Shown: positions 38,296 to 47,040, numbered from the stretch's first letter. The stretch: DNA of 64,000 bases from Desulfosoma sp. (GCA_037481875.1 JBBFKY010000003.1:303235-367234), one strand, 5' to 3'. Notes: generated from the letters alone by a model not told the origin. Numbers and translations: made by a program.

Positions 38296-38326
38296 ACCCT
38301 TCTCGACCCCTGTCCCGGCATTTTGT

Positions 38327-38342
38327 GACGGACCGGTCCGTC
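38327..38342. promoter_or_regulatory. Palindromic operator, probably for the TetR-family regulator
   Basis: GACGGACCGGTCCGTC is a perfect 16-bp palindrome in the spacer between the Nudix gene and the TetR-family gene, the size and place expected of a TetR dimer site. It would overlap the promoter of the regulator-acpP unit. Confidence 0.65.
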
Positions 38343-38393
38343 TTAACGATCCAGATCATGTGTGTCAAGCTGAAAGAAAGGCTCACAGAAATT

Positions 38394-38858
38394 TTAAAGG
38401 GACGGATCGTAGATACAGAAACCGTGAAAGGAACGGGCCTGGGTCGCTTTGTTAATAACTTCGGCGGTACCTTGAGTGAGATTTAGGTCTTGAAGCGTTT
38501 CTGGGCCGAAATAGGCGCAATCCAAAACATCGCTTGCCGGCCGAAGACGGCCGCCGAGCACTTCACACAAAAAATCCACAAGAACGTAATGGTAAGCGAT
38601 GCGCCCGGAGGTGTCCTTGATGACCCGATCCAGGCAGGCCACCACATCCAAAGCCTTAACGCGAAGACCCGTTTCTTCCAACACCTCGCGTTCCACCGCC
38701 GCTTTAAGGCTTTCTCCCAATTTGACCAAACCTCCGGGCAGAGACCACAACCCATAGGCCGGCTCTCGGCCGCGGCGAACGAGCAAAACTTTTCCCTCGA
38801 AAAAGATCACCGCTCCCACACCCACCAAGGGCCGATCCGGATATTTTCGATGGCTCAT
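38394..38858 (-). CDS. Nudix hydrolase
   Basis: A 154-residue pyrophosphohydrolase. The Nudix box is intact: GGLVKLGESLKAAVEREVLEETGL (pattern G-x5-E-x7-REVLEETG). The start MSHRKYPDRPLVGVGAVIF is typical of ADP-ribose pyrophosphatase-like members that begin with a short basic peptide; the substrate is otherwise open. I chose the ATG at 38858, with GGAGCTAGG upstream, since the longer frame overlaps the nuclease gene. Confidence 0.88.
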   Translation of the reverse strand: MSHRKYPDRPLVGVGAVIFFEGKVLLVRRGREPAYGLWSLPGGLVKLGESLKAAVEREVLEETGLRVKALDVVACLDRVIKDTSGRIAYHYVLVDFLCEVLGGRLRPASDVLDCAYFGPETLQDLNLTQGTAEVINKATQARSFHGFCIYDPSL

Positions 38859-38877
38859 GAAACCTAGCTCCGAAACC

Positions 38878-39600
38878 TCACGGCTGGCATTGCCGACACG
38901 GCCGATACCCCTTAAGAAGGGCCTCCCATCGAGAAGAAAAGGAAATTCGGCTTTGAGGATGAGTCTTTGTGCCATAAAGGCAACTGAGCCTGTGAAAGAT
39001 ATAGGACCGGGTGTTGCCTAAGTAAGAAGAGTCTTCGCGAACCAAACAATTTCCGTGAAGACCTCGGCGTTCTAAGACCGCTTGACGTTGCAAGCCGAGA
39101 AATTCCTCAAACCTGGAAAAACCTTCAGGTCCTCGTGACACATACCCGAAACCGCCACGAAGCAGCTCACCATTCACGCACACGCCGTCAGATGTCGTCA
39201 CGTAGGCCAAGATTCTTCCATGATTGTCTTTTTTCACGACGTCATACGATAATCGAACCGAACGCCCCAGAACCAATGTCTGGTTGCGTTGATGAGCCTC
39301 CACAGCATAGCAATCATGACGTCCCGTTTCATGATCCATTTCCGGGGTGTCAATACCCATGTAGCGCACCTTAAGACCGCCTTCCAGAATTACCGTATCT
39401 CCGTCGAGCACCTTGACCACCACGCCGCTGGCGGGCATCGAGGATCCCCTGAAAATGTTCGATGAATCAGCACCCTTGGCAAAGGGATACTCAAACAAGG
39501 TCTCCGCACCAATGGCAAGCATCCCCAAAATCAAGATCCAAAAGGTACGGGACAACTTCCTTGTGGAACGAGCGGCAGCGGCAAGTGGAATATGTCGCAT
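38878..39600 (-). CDS. Staphylococcal-nuclease-like protein with Ada-type C-terminus
   Basis: A 240-residue membrane-anchored or exported nuclease. A hydrophobic helix lies at about 20-37. The SNase OB fold follows (VVKVLDGDTVILEGGLKVRYMGIDTPE; VKKDNHGRILAYV) with the conserved Asp, Arg and Thr-Pro-Glu residues. The last ~50 residues (YLGNTRSYIFHRLSC ... YRPCRQCQP) match the zinc-binding module of Ada-like proteins, which in SNase fusions probably binds metal or DNA. It is probably co-transcribed with the Nudix gene 19 nt downstream. Confidence 0.83.
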   Translation of the reverse strand: MRHIPLAAAARSTRKLSRTFWILILGMLAIGAETLFEYPFAKGADSSNIFRGSSMPASGVVVKVLDGDTVILEGGLKVRYMGIDTPEMDHETGRHDCYAVEAHQRNQTLVLGRSVRLSYDVVKKDNHGRILAYVTTSDGVCVNGELLRGGFGYVSRGPEGFSRFEEFLGLQRQAVLERRGLHGNCLVREDSSYLGNTRSYIFHRLSCLYGTKTHPQSRISFSSRWEALLKGYRPCRQCQP

Positions 39601-39678
39601 GATTTTCCTTTCGTCGGCGAAGCCTGCCTCAATCCCTCTCGCTCAAACCCATGGAGAACTTTATTCTGATTCAAACAC

Positions 39679-39707
39679 TTGACCGACTTTCGTGGAATCG
39701 ATTATCC
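39679..39707 (+). promoter_or_regulatory. Possible promoter of the GNAT-M20 pair
   Basis: TTGACC at 39679-39684 and TTATCC at 39702-39707 with a 17-nt spacer, 40 nt before the GNAT start codon. The -10 match is modest. Confidence 0.4.
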
Positions 39708-39746
39708 AGAAAATGGAAGAGTTAAACAAGGCGCAAAGGATAAGGC

Positions 39747-40337
39747 ATGAAAGAAGACACACGTGAACAGGTTTCATCTGTTTCCGGCACAAAGAAAAAG
39801 CGGGTTCCGGTGACCATTCGCCACATGGAAATCGACGATCTGGCCGAGGTGTTTCATTTGGGGGAGGAGCTCTTTACGGCGGATAAGGTTCCCAACTTGT
39901 ATCGCACATGGGATCCCTTTGAGGTGGTGTCCTTTTACCTCAGCGATTGGGAATACTGTTTCGTGGCGGAGATGGACGACAGTATCGTGGGCTTTGCTTT
40001 GGGAACGACCATTTCCAAGCCTCGGTCGGCATGGAAGTACGCGCACTTGGTATGGCTTGGTGTTCGAGGAGACTTGAGGCGTTCCCATGTGGCCGAAAGA
40101 CTTTTGGAATACTTCAAGGAAACTGTCATGGAAGAGGGGGCGCGCATCCTTTTCGTGGATTCCGAGGCGGACAACGAGACGGCCTTGGCCTTTTTTAAGA
40201 AAATGGGGTTCGGCAATCCCAGGGAACATATCTACCTGAGTCTCAATTTGACAGAAAGGCTCAAGAAGGCCGGATCCGATCTTAGAGCTTCCAAAAAGAG
40301 GCAATCCACATCCCCGGCCTCATCGCCGTCGCCCTGA
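39747..40337 (+). CDS. GNAT-family N-acetyltransferase
   Basis: A 196-residue acetyl-CoA-dependent transferase of the RimI-like group. The N-terminal strand-helix is VPVTIRHMEIDDLAEVFHLGEELF. Motif A reads LVWLGVRGDLRRSHVAERLLEYF, in which the usual R-x-x-G-x-G/A has His at the Gly position, and motif B is ILFVDSEADNETALAFFKKMGF. A disordered basic tail closes it. The start at 39747 has AGGATAAGG upstream. The M20 hydrolase 47 nt downstream makes an acylation/deacylation pair plausible, but the substrate is unknown. Confidence 0.85.
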   Translation: MKEDTREQVSSVSGTKKKRVPVTIRHMEIDDLAEVFHLGEELFTADKVPNLYRTWDPFEVVSFYLSDWEYCFVAEMDDSIVGFALGTTISKPRSAWKYAHLVWLGVRGDLRRSHVAERLLEYFKETVMEEGARILFVDSEADNETALAFFKKMGFGNPREHIYLSLNLTERLKKAGSDLRASKKRQSTSPASSPSP

Positions 40338-40384
40338 TACGACATCCTTCAAAAAACCTTTAGACAACCAACCTGGAGGTTCTT

Positions 40385-41491
40385 GTGACCCCTTCCGCTC
40401 GTCCGGCGATTCAGACGGCGCGACTGCGTCGCCTTCTGGAACGTTTGGTCAACATTTACAGCCCGTCAGGAAAAGAAGAAGACGCCATCGATTTTCTTTA
40501 CTCCTTTCTCAAGCGCTACGATGTGACCGTCATTCGTCAGCCTGTGGACGACCGACGATCCAACCTTCTGGTGGTGCCCCCGGATGAAGACATACAGCTG
40601 GCTCTCATTGGGCATGTGGATACCATTTCGGCTTATGATCTGGAGGATTTCGGGTGTGAAGAAGAAAACGGGGAGCTTTTCGGTCTCGGCACCGCCGACA
40701 TGAAGGGTGGCTGTGCAGCCATGATCGAGGCGTACCTGAGCGCCTCCGCTGCGTCCTCCTCCCCCATTCCTGCGGCCTTGGCCTTGGTGGTCGGTGAAGA
40801 AGAAGAAGGGGACGGGGCTCGAAGACTGGTTCGGGATTATCATTTTCCGTGGGCCATCATCGGGGAACCCACCGATCTGAAGGTTTCGCTGGTGCACTAT
40901 GGTTATCTGGAAATGCAAGTGGTTATTCGAGGCCAGCGAAGGCACGCTTCCATGGCCAACCGATCCACTCATCCAGCCGAAAGTCTTTTGCATTTTCTTT
41001 TGCGTCTTCTCCATTACTGGGAAGAACGTTGGCCGGAAGTGATCCCTAACATACGCGATTTAAGCAGTTCTTCCGCTGGTTTCGTCGTTCCGGATTATTG
41101 CGAAGCGTGGCTGGACGTGCATCTTCCACCGACCCTTCCTTTAGGTGAAATCATCATGGAACTGGAACAGCTCACGGAATCCGTTCGTGAACATAACCCT
41201 CACGTGATCCCGAGCTTACGTTTTACGGAAATTCATTCCGGCTACGACATTCCCGATCGCGGCCCTTTTGTGCAAAAGATTCGCCAAATTCTGGAAACCC
41301 ATGCCTTACCCTGGGATCCCGTGCCCTTTCGAAGCCACAGTGACGCCAACACTTTGTGGAGTGCCGGCGTCAAACCCATTTTGTTGGGGCCTGGGCAGCT
41401 GGAAAAGGCTCACTCTCCGGAAGAATCCGTATCCTTTGATCAGGTGGCCACAGCCGCGCGCATCTATGCCGACATTTTGATGTCGCTCTAG
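40385..41491 (+). CDS. M20-family metallo-deacylase (ArgE/DapE/LysK-like)
   Basis: A 368-residue di-zinc hydrolase. Ligand motifs in order: GHVDTISAYD (His, Asp), LGTADMKGG (bridging Asp), GEEEEGDGARR (catalytic Glu), GEPTDL, and the C-terminal KAHSPEESV (His). This fits amidases that remove acyl groups from amino acids; the family includes acetylornithine deacetylase, succinyl-DAP desuccinylase and LysK. The GTG start at 40385 follows GGAGG. Its partner is the GNAT gene just upstream. Confidence 0.87.
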   Translation: MTPSARPAIQTARLRRLLERLVNIYSPSGKEEDAIDFLYSFLKRYDVTVIRQPVDDRRSNLLVVPPDEDIQLALIGHVDTISAYDLEDFGCEEENGELFGLGTADMKGGCAAMIEAYLSASAASSSPIPAALALVVGEEEEGDGARRLVRDYHFPWAIIGEPTDLKVSLVHYGYLEMQVVIRGQRRHASMANRSTHPAESLLHFLLRLLHYWEERWPEVIPNIRDLSSSSAGFVVPDYCEAWLDVHLPPTLPLGEIIMELEQLTESVREHNPHVIPSLRFTEIHSGYDIPDRGPFVQKIRQILETHALPWDPVPFRSHSDANTLWSAGVKPILLGPGQLEKAHSPEESVSFDQVATAARIYADILMSL

Positions 41492-41573
41492 GAAGCGGAC
41501 ATCACCAAAGTCCGTTTCCATGGGTTTTGTTTCAAAAGGAGCATGATTTGAAGAAATTTTTGAACAGCCTCTG

Positions 41574-41601
41574 TTGACCCCCGCCATTTTCATGGTATGT
41601 T
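41574..41601 (+). promoter_or_regulatory. Possible promoter next to repeat copy C
   Basis: TTGACC (41574-41579) and TATGTT (41596-41601) with a 16-nt spacer, ending just before the left terminus of the inverted-repeat element. It could drive the element or, 540 nt on, the DUF2914-cdaA genes. Confidence 0.35.
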
Positions 41602-41609
41602 TTGCGGTC

Positions 41610-41861
41610 TAGGAGCTTGTTCGAAAATGAGAATGACCCCTTTCAGGCCGGAACGTAGGGGCACGGCGCGTCGTGCCTTGGCGCCTCAAAACCTTTGTTT
41701 TCCTGGGAGCACGGGCGTCCTGCCCGCACAAACGGTGGAATAAAGGCCCGTGCCCAAGGAAAAGACACGGTTTCAGGTTTGTGAGGGCGAAGCGGCGTTT
41801 CGCCCCTATCCTGACATGCCATTGAAGACTTCGGTATTGCAAGATCTCGGACAAGCTCCTA
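41610..41861. repeat. Miniature inverted-repeat element, copy C
   Basis: 252 bp bounded by TAGGAGCTTGTTCGA and its near-perfect inverse TCGGACAAGCTCCTA. Internal modules are CACGGGCGTCCTGCCCGC near 41710 and a core palindrome GTGAGGGCGAAGCGGCG...CGCCCCTA at 41781-41808. The right 80 bp, inverted, are nearly the same as the left half of copy B. No ORF of its own. Confidence 0.78.
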
Positions 41862-42144
41862 ACAGGCTGTCAAAGAAGTTCTGGAATAGGTGGGCGCCGC
41901 GCAGATGTGTATCCATCCGGAAGACGAGTCGTAAGTCCGTCTTTTTTGCTGAAGAATTCAAAGGCCCGCTTCCGCGGCAATGACGTAAGAAATCAGGATG
42001 CAGGTTTTCCGCAACCTCACAGATTCGGGCTCATGGCATGAGGCCTTCGAAGCGGCTGGGTTTTTTCATGTCAACCAGTGCCACCTAGGGTTCATCTTCT
42101 GAAGGCGTGGTGTGCTCGTCCGTTCAAGCGAAAGGAATCGATCC
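41862..42144. other. Spacer between repeat copy C and the DUF2914 gene
   Basis: Begins with CAGGCTGTCAAAGAA, a fragment like the terminus of copy A, suggesting that two elements lay next to each other. I see no gene and no clear terminator for the M20 gene. Confidence 0.45.
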
Positions 42145-42663
42145 ATGCCCATGGCCGTTGGCATCGAACGTTGTGCTGTCATCGTACGATCACGGAAACG
42201 CCACTCTTACTTTCAAACCCTACGGAAGCTAGTGTTTTTCGCTTTGGGGATCGTGGGTCTTACCGCCGTTCTCCTTTTCTACGAACCCCTTGCAGGACAC
42301 GCAGAGGAAAAGGCCGAACCGTCTACCAATGTCAATGCAGGCCTGACATTGGGTCGAGCCGTGCTTTGCGAGGCTGTGGAAAACCTCAATCCGGTCAACC
42401 CCGCGTGGGTTTTTTCGGTCTCGCAAGGTCAAATTTACTGCTTCACGGAATTCCTGACGGTACGGGCCCAAACAGTGATCTTTCATCGTTGGTACCATCG
42501 GGATTCTTTAACCACACAAATTAGGCTGAAACTTTATCCTCCACGATGGTCAACCCACAGCGTGTTAAGGCTGCGTGAGGCGGACAAGGGGCCCTGGAAA
42601 GTGGAAATCACCGACGCCGAAGGGCGTGTTTTAAACGTTCTTCGATTCAGCATTGTGGATTAA
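42145..42663 (+). CDS. DUF2914 membrane-anchored protein
   Basis: A 172-residue protein with an N-terminal hydrophobic helix (TLRKLVFFALGIVGLTAVLLFY) and a periplasmic DUF2914 domain (LGRAVLCEAVENLNPVNPAWVFSVSQGQIYCFTEF; VIFHRWYHRD; GPWKVEITDAEGRVLNVLRFSI). The domain has no known activity. I chose the ATG at 42145 with AAAGGA upstream over a GTG at 42112. It lies 5 nt before the diadenylate cyclase gene, so the two probably work together. Confidence 0.75.
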   Translation: MPMAVGIERCAVIVRSRKRHSYFQTLRKLVFFALGIVGLTAVLLFYEPLAGHAEEKAEPSTNVNAGLTLGRAVLCEAVENLNPVNPAWVFSVSQGQIYCFTEFLTVRAQTVIFHRWYHRDSLTTQIRLKLYPPRWSTHSVLRLREADKGPWKVEITDAEGRVLNVLRFSIVD

Positions 42664-42668
42664 ATTCC

Positions 42669-44129
42669 ATGCGATCCATTCTTCTGGTTCTTTCGTCTAT
42701 TCGATGGCAGGATGTGGTTGACATTTTAATCAACAGCTACATCTTGTTTCGAGTCTACGTTCTCTTTCGGCACACCAACGCTTTCCGTATTCTGGCAGGC
42801 ATCGCTTCCCTCTGGGTCATTCAGGAATTAGCCGCCTCCTTGGGTCTGATCCTGACCAGCTGGGCCCTTCAAGCCATTACGGCTGCCGCCGCCATTATCA
42901 TCATCGTGGTGTTTCGCAACGAAATCCGTACTGCCCTGCAGGCTCGTAACCTCAAGAACTTTCTTTGGGGATCCCCTTTGGAAGAAAAGTCCTCCCCGGT
43001 CACCGTGCTGGTGGATACCCTGTTCCACATGGGCAAGAAACGTATGGGCGCCCTGATAGTTTTTCCGGGCAAGGAAGACCTTCGAGAACTGATTCACGGC
43101 GGCATTCCGTGGGATGGACGTGTGTCTCAGGAAATGCTCATGAGTATCTTTTGGCCCAAGAATCCCGTCCACGATGGAGCGGCCATTGTAGAAGGGGACA
43201 AGGTGACGGAAGTGGGAGTCCTTTTGCCTTTGTCCCAAAGAACGGACCTGCCCACCTTTTACGGCACACGGCACCGCGCCGCCGCCGGTCTTGCGGAACG
43301 CTCCGACGCTCTTGTTGTGGCCGTCTCCGAAGAACGTGGACGGGTCACCGCCGCCAAAGACTCCTGGATCAAGCCGGTAGGCCAACCCGAAGAATTGATT
43401 CACATTTTGGAAAACCATCTGGGCATCGAGCAACAGCGCGATCCCCGATACCGCAAGAGAGAAATGACCAAACTGGCCATCGCCGGGGTGCTCTCCCTCT
43501 TTATCATAAGCGCCATTTGGCTTGGGTTCACTCGAGGCCGAGATACCCTTATGGAACTGGACGTGCCCGTAGAATTCGTCAATCGTCCGGCCCAATTTCA
43601 AATCCTGGACACTTCCGCCAACAAGGTCCATTTGCAGTTTCATGGATCCAGCGCCATTGTGAAATCCTTGCGACCCGAACAGATCACTGTTCGAATCAAT
43701 CTTGCCAAGGCTGTGGAAGGTCTGAATGTCTTTCCCATCACCAAGGAAAATATTCAGATGCCTCCAGGACTTTTCCTCAACAGCGTCAACCCGGCCACTT
43801 TGGAAGTGACTCTGGACGTTCCAGGGACTAAAATTGTTCCCGTGCAGGTAGACTGGACAGGAAAGCTTCCGGACAACATCCTGATTACCGACGTGCAAGT
43901 CGTCCCATCCGAAGTTCAAGTGCTGGGCGGCAAAACGCTCCTAGCAGGCATTCATACCTTTTACACGGCGCCCGTACGTGTGGACAGCCTCACCCAATCC
44001 GGCTCCCTCGTCGTCCCCCTCATCATCACACCGGCTTCCCTGAAGCTGGCCGATCCGGCTCAAGAGCGTGTCGAAATTCGTTTTACCATGACCAAACGCT
44101 CGGAAAAGAAAGGACCACCGGAGGGTTAA
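42669..44129 (+). CDS. Diadenylate cyclase fused to YbbR domains (CdaA-CdaR fusion)
   Basis: Makes cyclic di-AMP from two ATP. Three N-terminal transmembrane helices (about 13-85) precede a DisA_N/DAC domain at about 105-245. It has both catalytic motifs, DGA at 169-171 (NPVHDGAAIV) and GTRHR at 199-203. A fourth transmembrane helix at about 267-287 leads into an exported region of about 190 residues with at least two YbbR repeats (LDVPVEFVN; VPVQVDWTGKLPDNILI). In Firmicutes CdaA and its regulator CdaR (YbbR) are separate neighbouring genes; here they are one 486-residue polypeptide. c-di-AMP usually controls K+ and osmotic balance and cell-wall growth. Confidence 0.92.
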   Translation: MRSILLVLSSIRWQDVVDILINSYILFRVYVLFRHTNAFRILAGIASLWVIQELAASLGLILTSWALQAITAAAAIIIIVVFRNEIRTALQARNLKNFLWGSPLEEKSSPVTVLVDTLFHMGKKRMGALIVFPGKEDLRELIHGGIPWDGRVSQEMLMSIFWPKNPVHDGAAIVEGDKVTEVGVLLPLSQRTDLPTFYGTRHRAAAGLAERSDALVVAVSEERGRVTAAKDSWIKPVGQPEELIHILENHLGIEQQRDPRYRKREMTKLAIAGVLSLFIISAIWLGFTRGRDTLMELDVPVEFVNRPAQFQILDTSANKVHLQFHGSSAIVKSLRPEQITVRINLAKAVEGLNVFPITKENIQMPPGLFLNSVNPATLEVTLDVPGTKIVPVQVDWTGKLPDNILITDVQVVPSEVQVLGGKTLLAGIHTFYTAPVRVDSLTQSGSLVVPLIITPASLKLADPAQERVEIRFTMTKRSEKKGPPEG

Positions 44130-44214
44130 CGCTTTTTCAGCCTTCGGCCCACGTTGAGAGCGTGAGACGCTGCCCAAGGGATGGTTCTTGGCGACTTAAG
44201 AAGGAGGTGCTGCC

Positions 44215-45615
44215 ATGACCATCACACCTTCCGACTCGGCACGATCACGAAAGATTAGCGCCTTATGGATCGGCTACCTGGGATGGGTGGTGGCTTCGGC
44301 CACCATCGTTCTTCTCAAAAAACTCGGTTACAGTGACATTACCTTCCATCAAATCGGCATCTTCATCGCAGCAGCAACTTTGGCTCACTTCATCGGTTGG
44401 ACTATGGTCCTTCTTGGATGGGATTCCCTCTTTCGTTTTGACCCTCACTTTGTGCTTATACCCAATTGGTTCTTTTTCGCTCCAGTCGCCGCCTACGGCT
44501 TTTATGCTGTCGGCACGGCCCGCGACCTCATGCTTATAGGATGGCTTATGGGCTTTTTCTTTCTAGCCGGCCACGTGCGTTTTCGATGTGTTCTTCTGAC
44601 GGCCTGCTATTACATGTCTCTCTATCTCGCTTTTCTTGTCCTCATGAGCCGCATGGATGGACACAGGCCGGACTATCTTCGAGAAGTTGTCCGTATCGGG
44701 GCTTTCCTGGCGGTGTGCGTGTTTCTGGCTGTGCTTCTGGATCGGTTTGCTTCCCAAAAAGCCCATCTCAAGGAATCCATCGCGCAGCTCAGGGAAAAAG
44801 ATCGGGAAATCACAAGGCTTAATCAAAAGCTTGCCCGGTTTGTCAGCGATCCTTTGGTGAAACATCTGACCAGGGAAGAAGGTGGCTCTCTGTTCGAACA
44901 CAGGCGCAGGAAGATTACCATCTTTTTTTCGGACATCTGTCGTTTCAGCACCATTACAGACACCATGGAGCCTGAGGAAACGGCCGAGCAGCTCAATGAG
45001 TACTTTCACGCCATGATCCCACTTGTCATTGAGCACAAGGGCACTCTGGACAAGCTCATGGGAGACGGCATCATGGTCCTCTTTGGAGCTCCCGATGATA
45101 TGGACCCGGCGGAAGGCGCGCACCGGTGCCTGCAAATGGCCGCAGCCATGCGAGATAAACTCAGGGTCCTCAACCACAAGTGGACCCAGAAAGGCTATCC
45201 TCACGCCCTGCAAGTGCGCATGGGTGTGCACACTGGGCTGAGCGTGGTTGGAAGCTTTGGGTCGGAACACTGGATTCATTACACAGCTATCGGCTCCCAG
45301 GTCAACGTGGCGGCCAGGCTGCAACAAATCGCCGAACCCGACCAGATCCTGATCAGCCGAGCCACCTACACGCTGGTGGCGGACAAGATTCAGGCTCGAG
45401 ACCTAGGTCCTATGCCCTTGAAGGGTCTGCATCAGCCCGTGCACGTCTATGAATACCTCGGCTTTCATGCCGATAATCACAGCCATCGAATTATCGAAGA
45501 AGGATCCGGGTATTTCGTCTACGTGCACTCTGACGCCGTGGAAGCTCCAAAGATGCGGGAACTGGCAGATCTTTTCGACGCCATGTGGAGGACAAAAAAA
45601 GGACGTAAAGAGTGA
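44215..45615 (+). CDS. Membrane-bound class III adenylate cyclase
   Basis: A 466-residue cyclase. Five or six transmembrane helices occupy about 16-178, a coiled coil about 180-215, and the CHD catalytic domain about 234-400. Metal ligands are Asp240 (FFSDICRFS) and Asp284 (LMGDGIMVLFG). The substrate-selecting pair is Lys280 and Thr357 (HYTAIG), which indicates ATP. The transition-state residues are Asn364 and Arg368 (SQVNVAARLQ). It should make cAMP in response to a membrane signal. AAGGAGG precedes the ATG. It lies 85 nt after the c-di-AMP synthase and ends 3 nt from the convergent H-box gene. Confidence 0.92.
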   Translation: MTITPSDSARSRKISALWIGYLGWVVASATIVLLKKLGYSDITFHQIGIFIAAATLAHFIGWTMVLLGWDSLFRFDPHFVLIPNWFFFAPVAAYGFYAVGTARDLMLIGWLMGFFFLAGHVRFRCVLLTACYYMSLYLAFLVLMSRMDGHRPDYLREVVRIGAFLAVCVFLAVLLDRFASQKAHLKESIAQLREKDREITRLNQKLARFVSDPLVKHLTREEGGSLFEHRRRKITIFFSDICRFSTITDTMEPEETAEQLNEYFHAMIPLVIEHKGTLDKLMGDGIMVLFGAPDDMDPAEGAHRCLQMAAAMRDKLRVLNHKWTQKGYPHALQVRMGVHTGLSVVGSFGSEHWIHYTAIGSQVNVAARLQQIAEPDQILISRATYTLVADKIQARDLGPMPLKGLHQPVHVYEYLGFHADNHSHRIIEEGSGYFVYVHSDAVEAPKMRELADLFDAMWRTKKGRKE

Positions 45616-45618
45616 TTC

Positions 45619-47040
45619 TTACGGCTGCTGAGGAGAAAGCTCCACCGAAGGTCCCGACATTTCCTCGGATCGCAACAGAGGACGCCAGTAATCGGGAAGG
45701 TTCTTTGCCGAGCCGTTTTTCATGAATTCCAAGATACGGTTCGTGCGGGTTTCCATGTCAGGAATGATTTCCGCCAAGGCTTTTAAGCTGGAGAGCACTT
45801 TTTGAGTGTGTTTCTTATGAGGCACATCCATCCCAGGGTGGTTCAAAAGCTCGAGAACCTGCTCCAACATGGGCAGCTTTTCCGCGGAAAATTCCACGTA
45901 AGCCACCTGAGGCCACAAGGTGCGCACCTCTTTCGGCAAATGCTCAAGACGATCGGCCAGTGCCTCGTCGGTTCCCAGCCACACGGCGCTCTTTAACCGC
46001 TCCAAAACCCCTTGAATTTCACGGCTCAGATCATTCCACACCGAGGTCTCCCTCAAAAGGCGTTCCCATTTGGGCTGAATCTTCATGGCGATCCAATTGA
46101 CGGCTTGTTCCGGCAACAGAGGTGTCACCAAAAACTCTCTTTGCTCAGCCAAGAGATCGCGCCCCAAGGTCGCGAGATCCCCCTGTCCGTTGAGTGAGTG
46201 CAGACGCCCTTCAATGTATTCATTCAGGCGGCGCACAAGCGAGGTCTTGTCTTCAAGGCCTGCCACGTGTTTTCGAATCTCTTCTTCCCACTGTTCTCGA
46301 AGAAAACCCACCTCGGCGTTGATGGCGGAAAAGATAAAACTTAACTTCATCAAAGTGTTACGAAGCTCATGCGCCAAAGCGTTACAAGAAGCGAACCGTT
46401 GAAGGGCCATTTCATTTTGCACCTGGTTCAGGGTTTCCCGAATATGAAGCGAGAACATTTCGGTTCCCAAAATTCGAGAAAGCTTCTTGATCACCTTGGT
46501 GGCACGATCCCCTCGTTGAATGGTGTGCGGCAAAAAATGTATCTTGATGACCGCCACCACCACGTAGTCCGTGTCTTGCCAAATAGGCGAGCCTTTCCAG
46601 TTGAGCGGATATTCAAGGCCGGTAAGATCGTCTCCGTAAAGATCCGTCTTTTTCACCAAAACCGGCTCCATGTGGTGCCAGTCTTCAGGCTCTCCACTCA
46701 GCTGCTTGCGCACACTGCGCTGATCTTCATATGGATTGTCCGCCGTCCAGCTCTTTTGCCGTTCCACGCACCATGCCATGGCTTCCAAGGCGCGGCCGGG
46801 ACGATCTCGATACTGTTCCCAGGTTTTTCCCGGTGGATTGTAGTCCGAGACAGCTGGAAGCCCCCAGTGAATGGTTCCGTTGCCGTGTTCTCGAATGCCG
46901 GAAGTCACCCTCACGGAACGCAATTCGGGCATGGGACCGATACGGTAAACGGTTCCCTTGGTCGCATGATCCAAACACAGCAGAATGGTCTCGATCATGT
47001 TCTTGCAGGTTTTCTCGAGAATATCGTGACCAATAATCAT
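45619..47040 (-). CDS. Orphan H-box helical protein of unknown function
   Basis: A 473-residue soluble protein. Residues 1-170 form an alpha/beta domain with several Trp and a possible sensor fold (TVYRIGPMPELRSVRV; LEYPLNWKGSPIW). From about 185 it is wholly helical, and SCNALAHELRNTLMKLSFIFSAINAEVG (His224) looks like the dimerisation/phosphoacceptor H-box of histidine kinases. No ATPase domain follows: the N, G1 and G2 boxes are absent, and ~200 more helical residues run to the end. It may be a phosphotransfer or scaffold protein. I recognise no full-length family. The neighbouring cyclase faces it. Confidence 0.7.
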   Translation of the reverse strand: MIIGHDILEKTCKNMIETILLCLDHATKGTVYRIGPMPELRSVRVTSGIREHGNGTIHWGLPAVSDYNPPGKTWEQYRDRPGRALEAMAWCVERQKSWTADNPYEDQRSVRKQLSGEPEDWHHMEPVLVKKTDLYGDDLTGLEYPLNWKGSPIWQDTDYVVVAVIKIHFLPHTIQRGDRATKVIKKLSRILGTEMFSLHIRETLNQVQNEMALQRFASCNALAHELRNTLMKLSFIFSAINAEVGFLREQWEEEIRKHVAGLEDKTSLVRRLNEYIEGRLHSLNGQGDLATLGRDLLAEQREFLVTPLLPEQAVNWIAMKIQPKWERLLRETSVWNDLSREIQGVLERLKSAVWLGTDEALADRLEHLPKEVRTLWPQVAYVEFSAEKLPMLEQVLELLNHPGMDVPHKKHTQKVLSSLKALAEIIPDMETRTNRILEFMKNGSAKNLPDYWRPLLRSEEMSGPSVELSPQQP

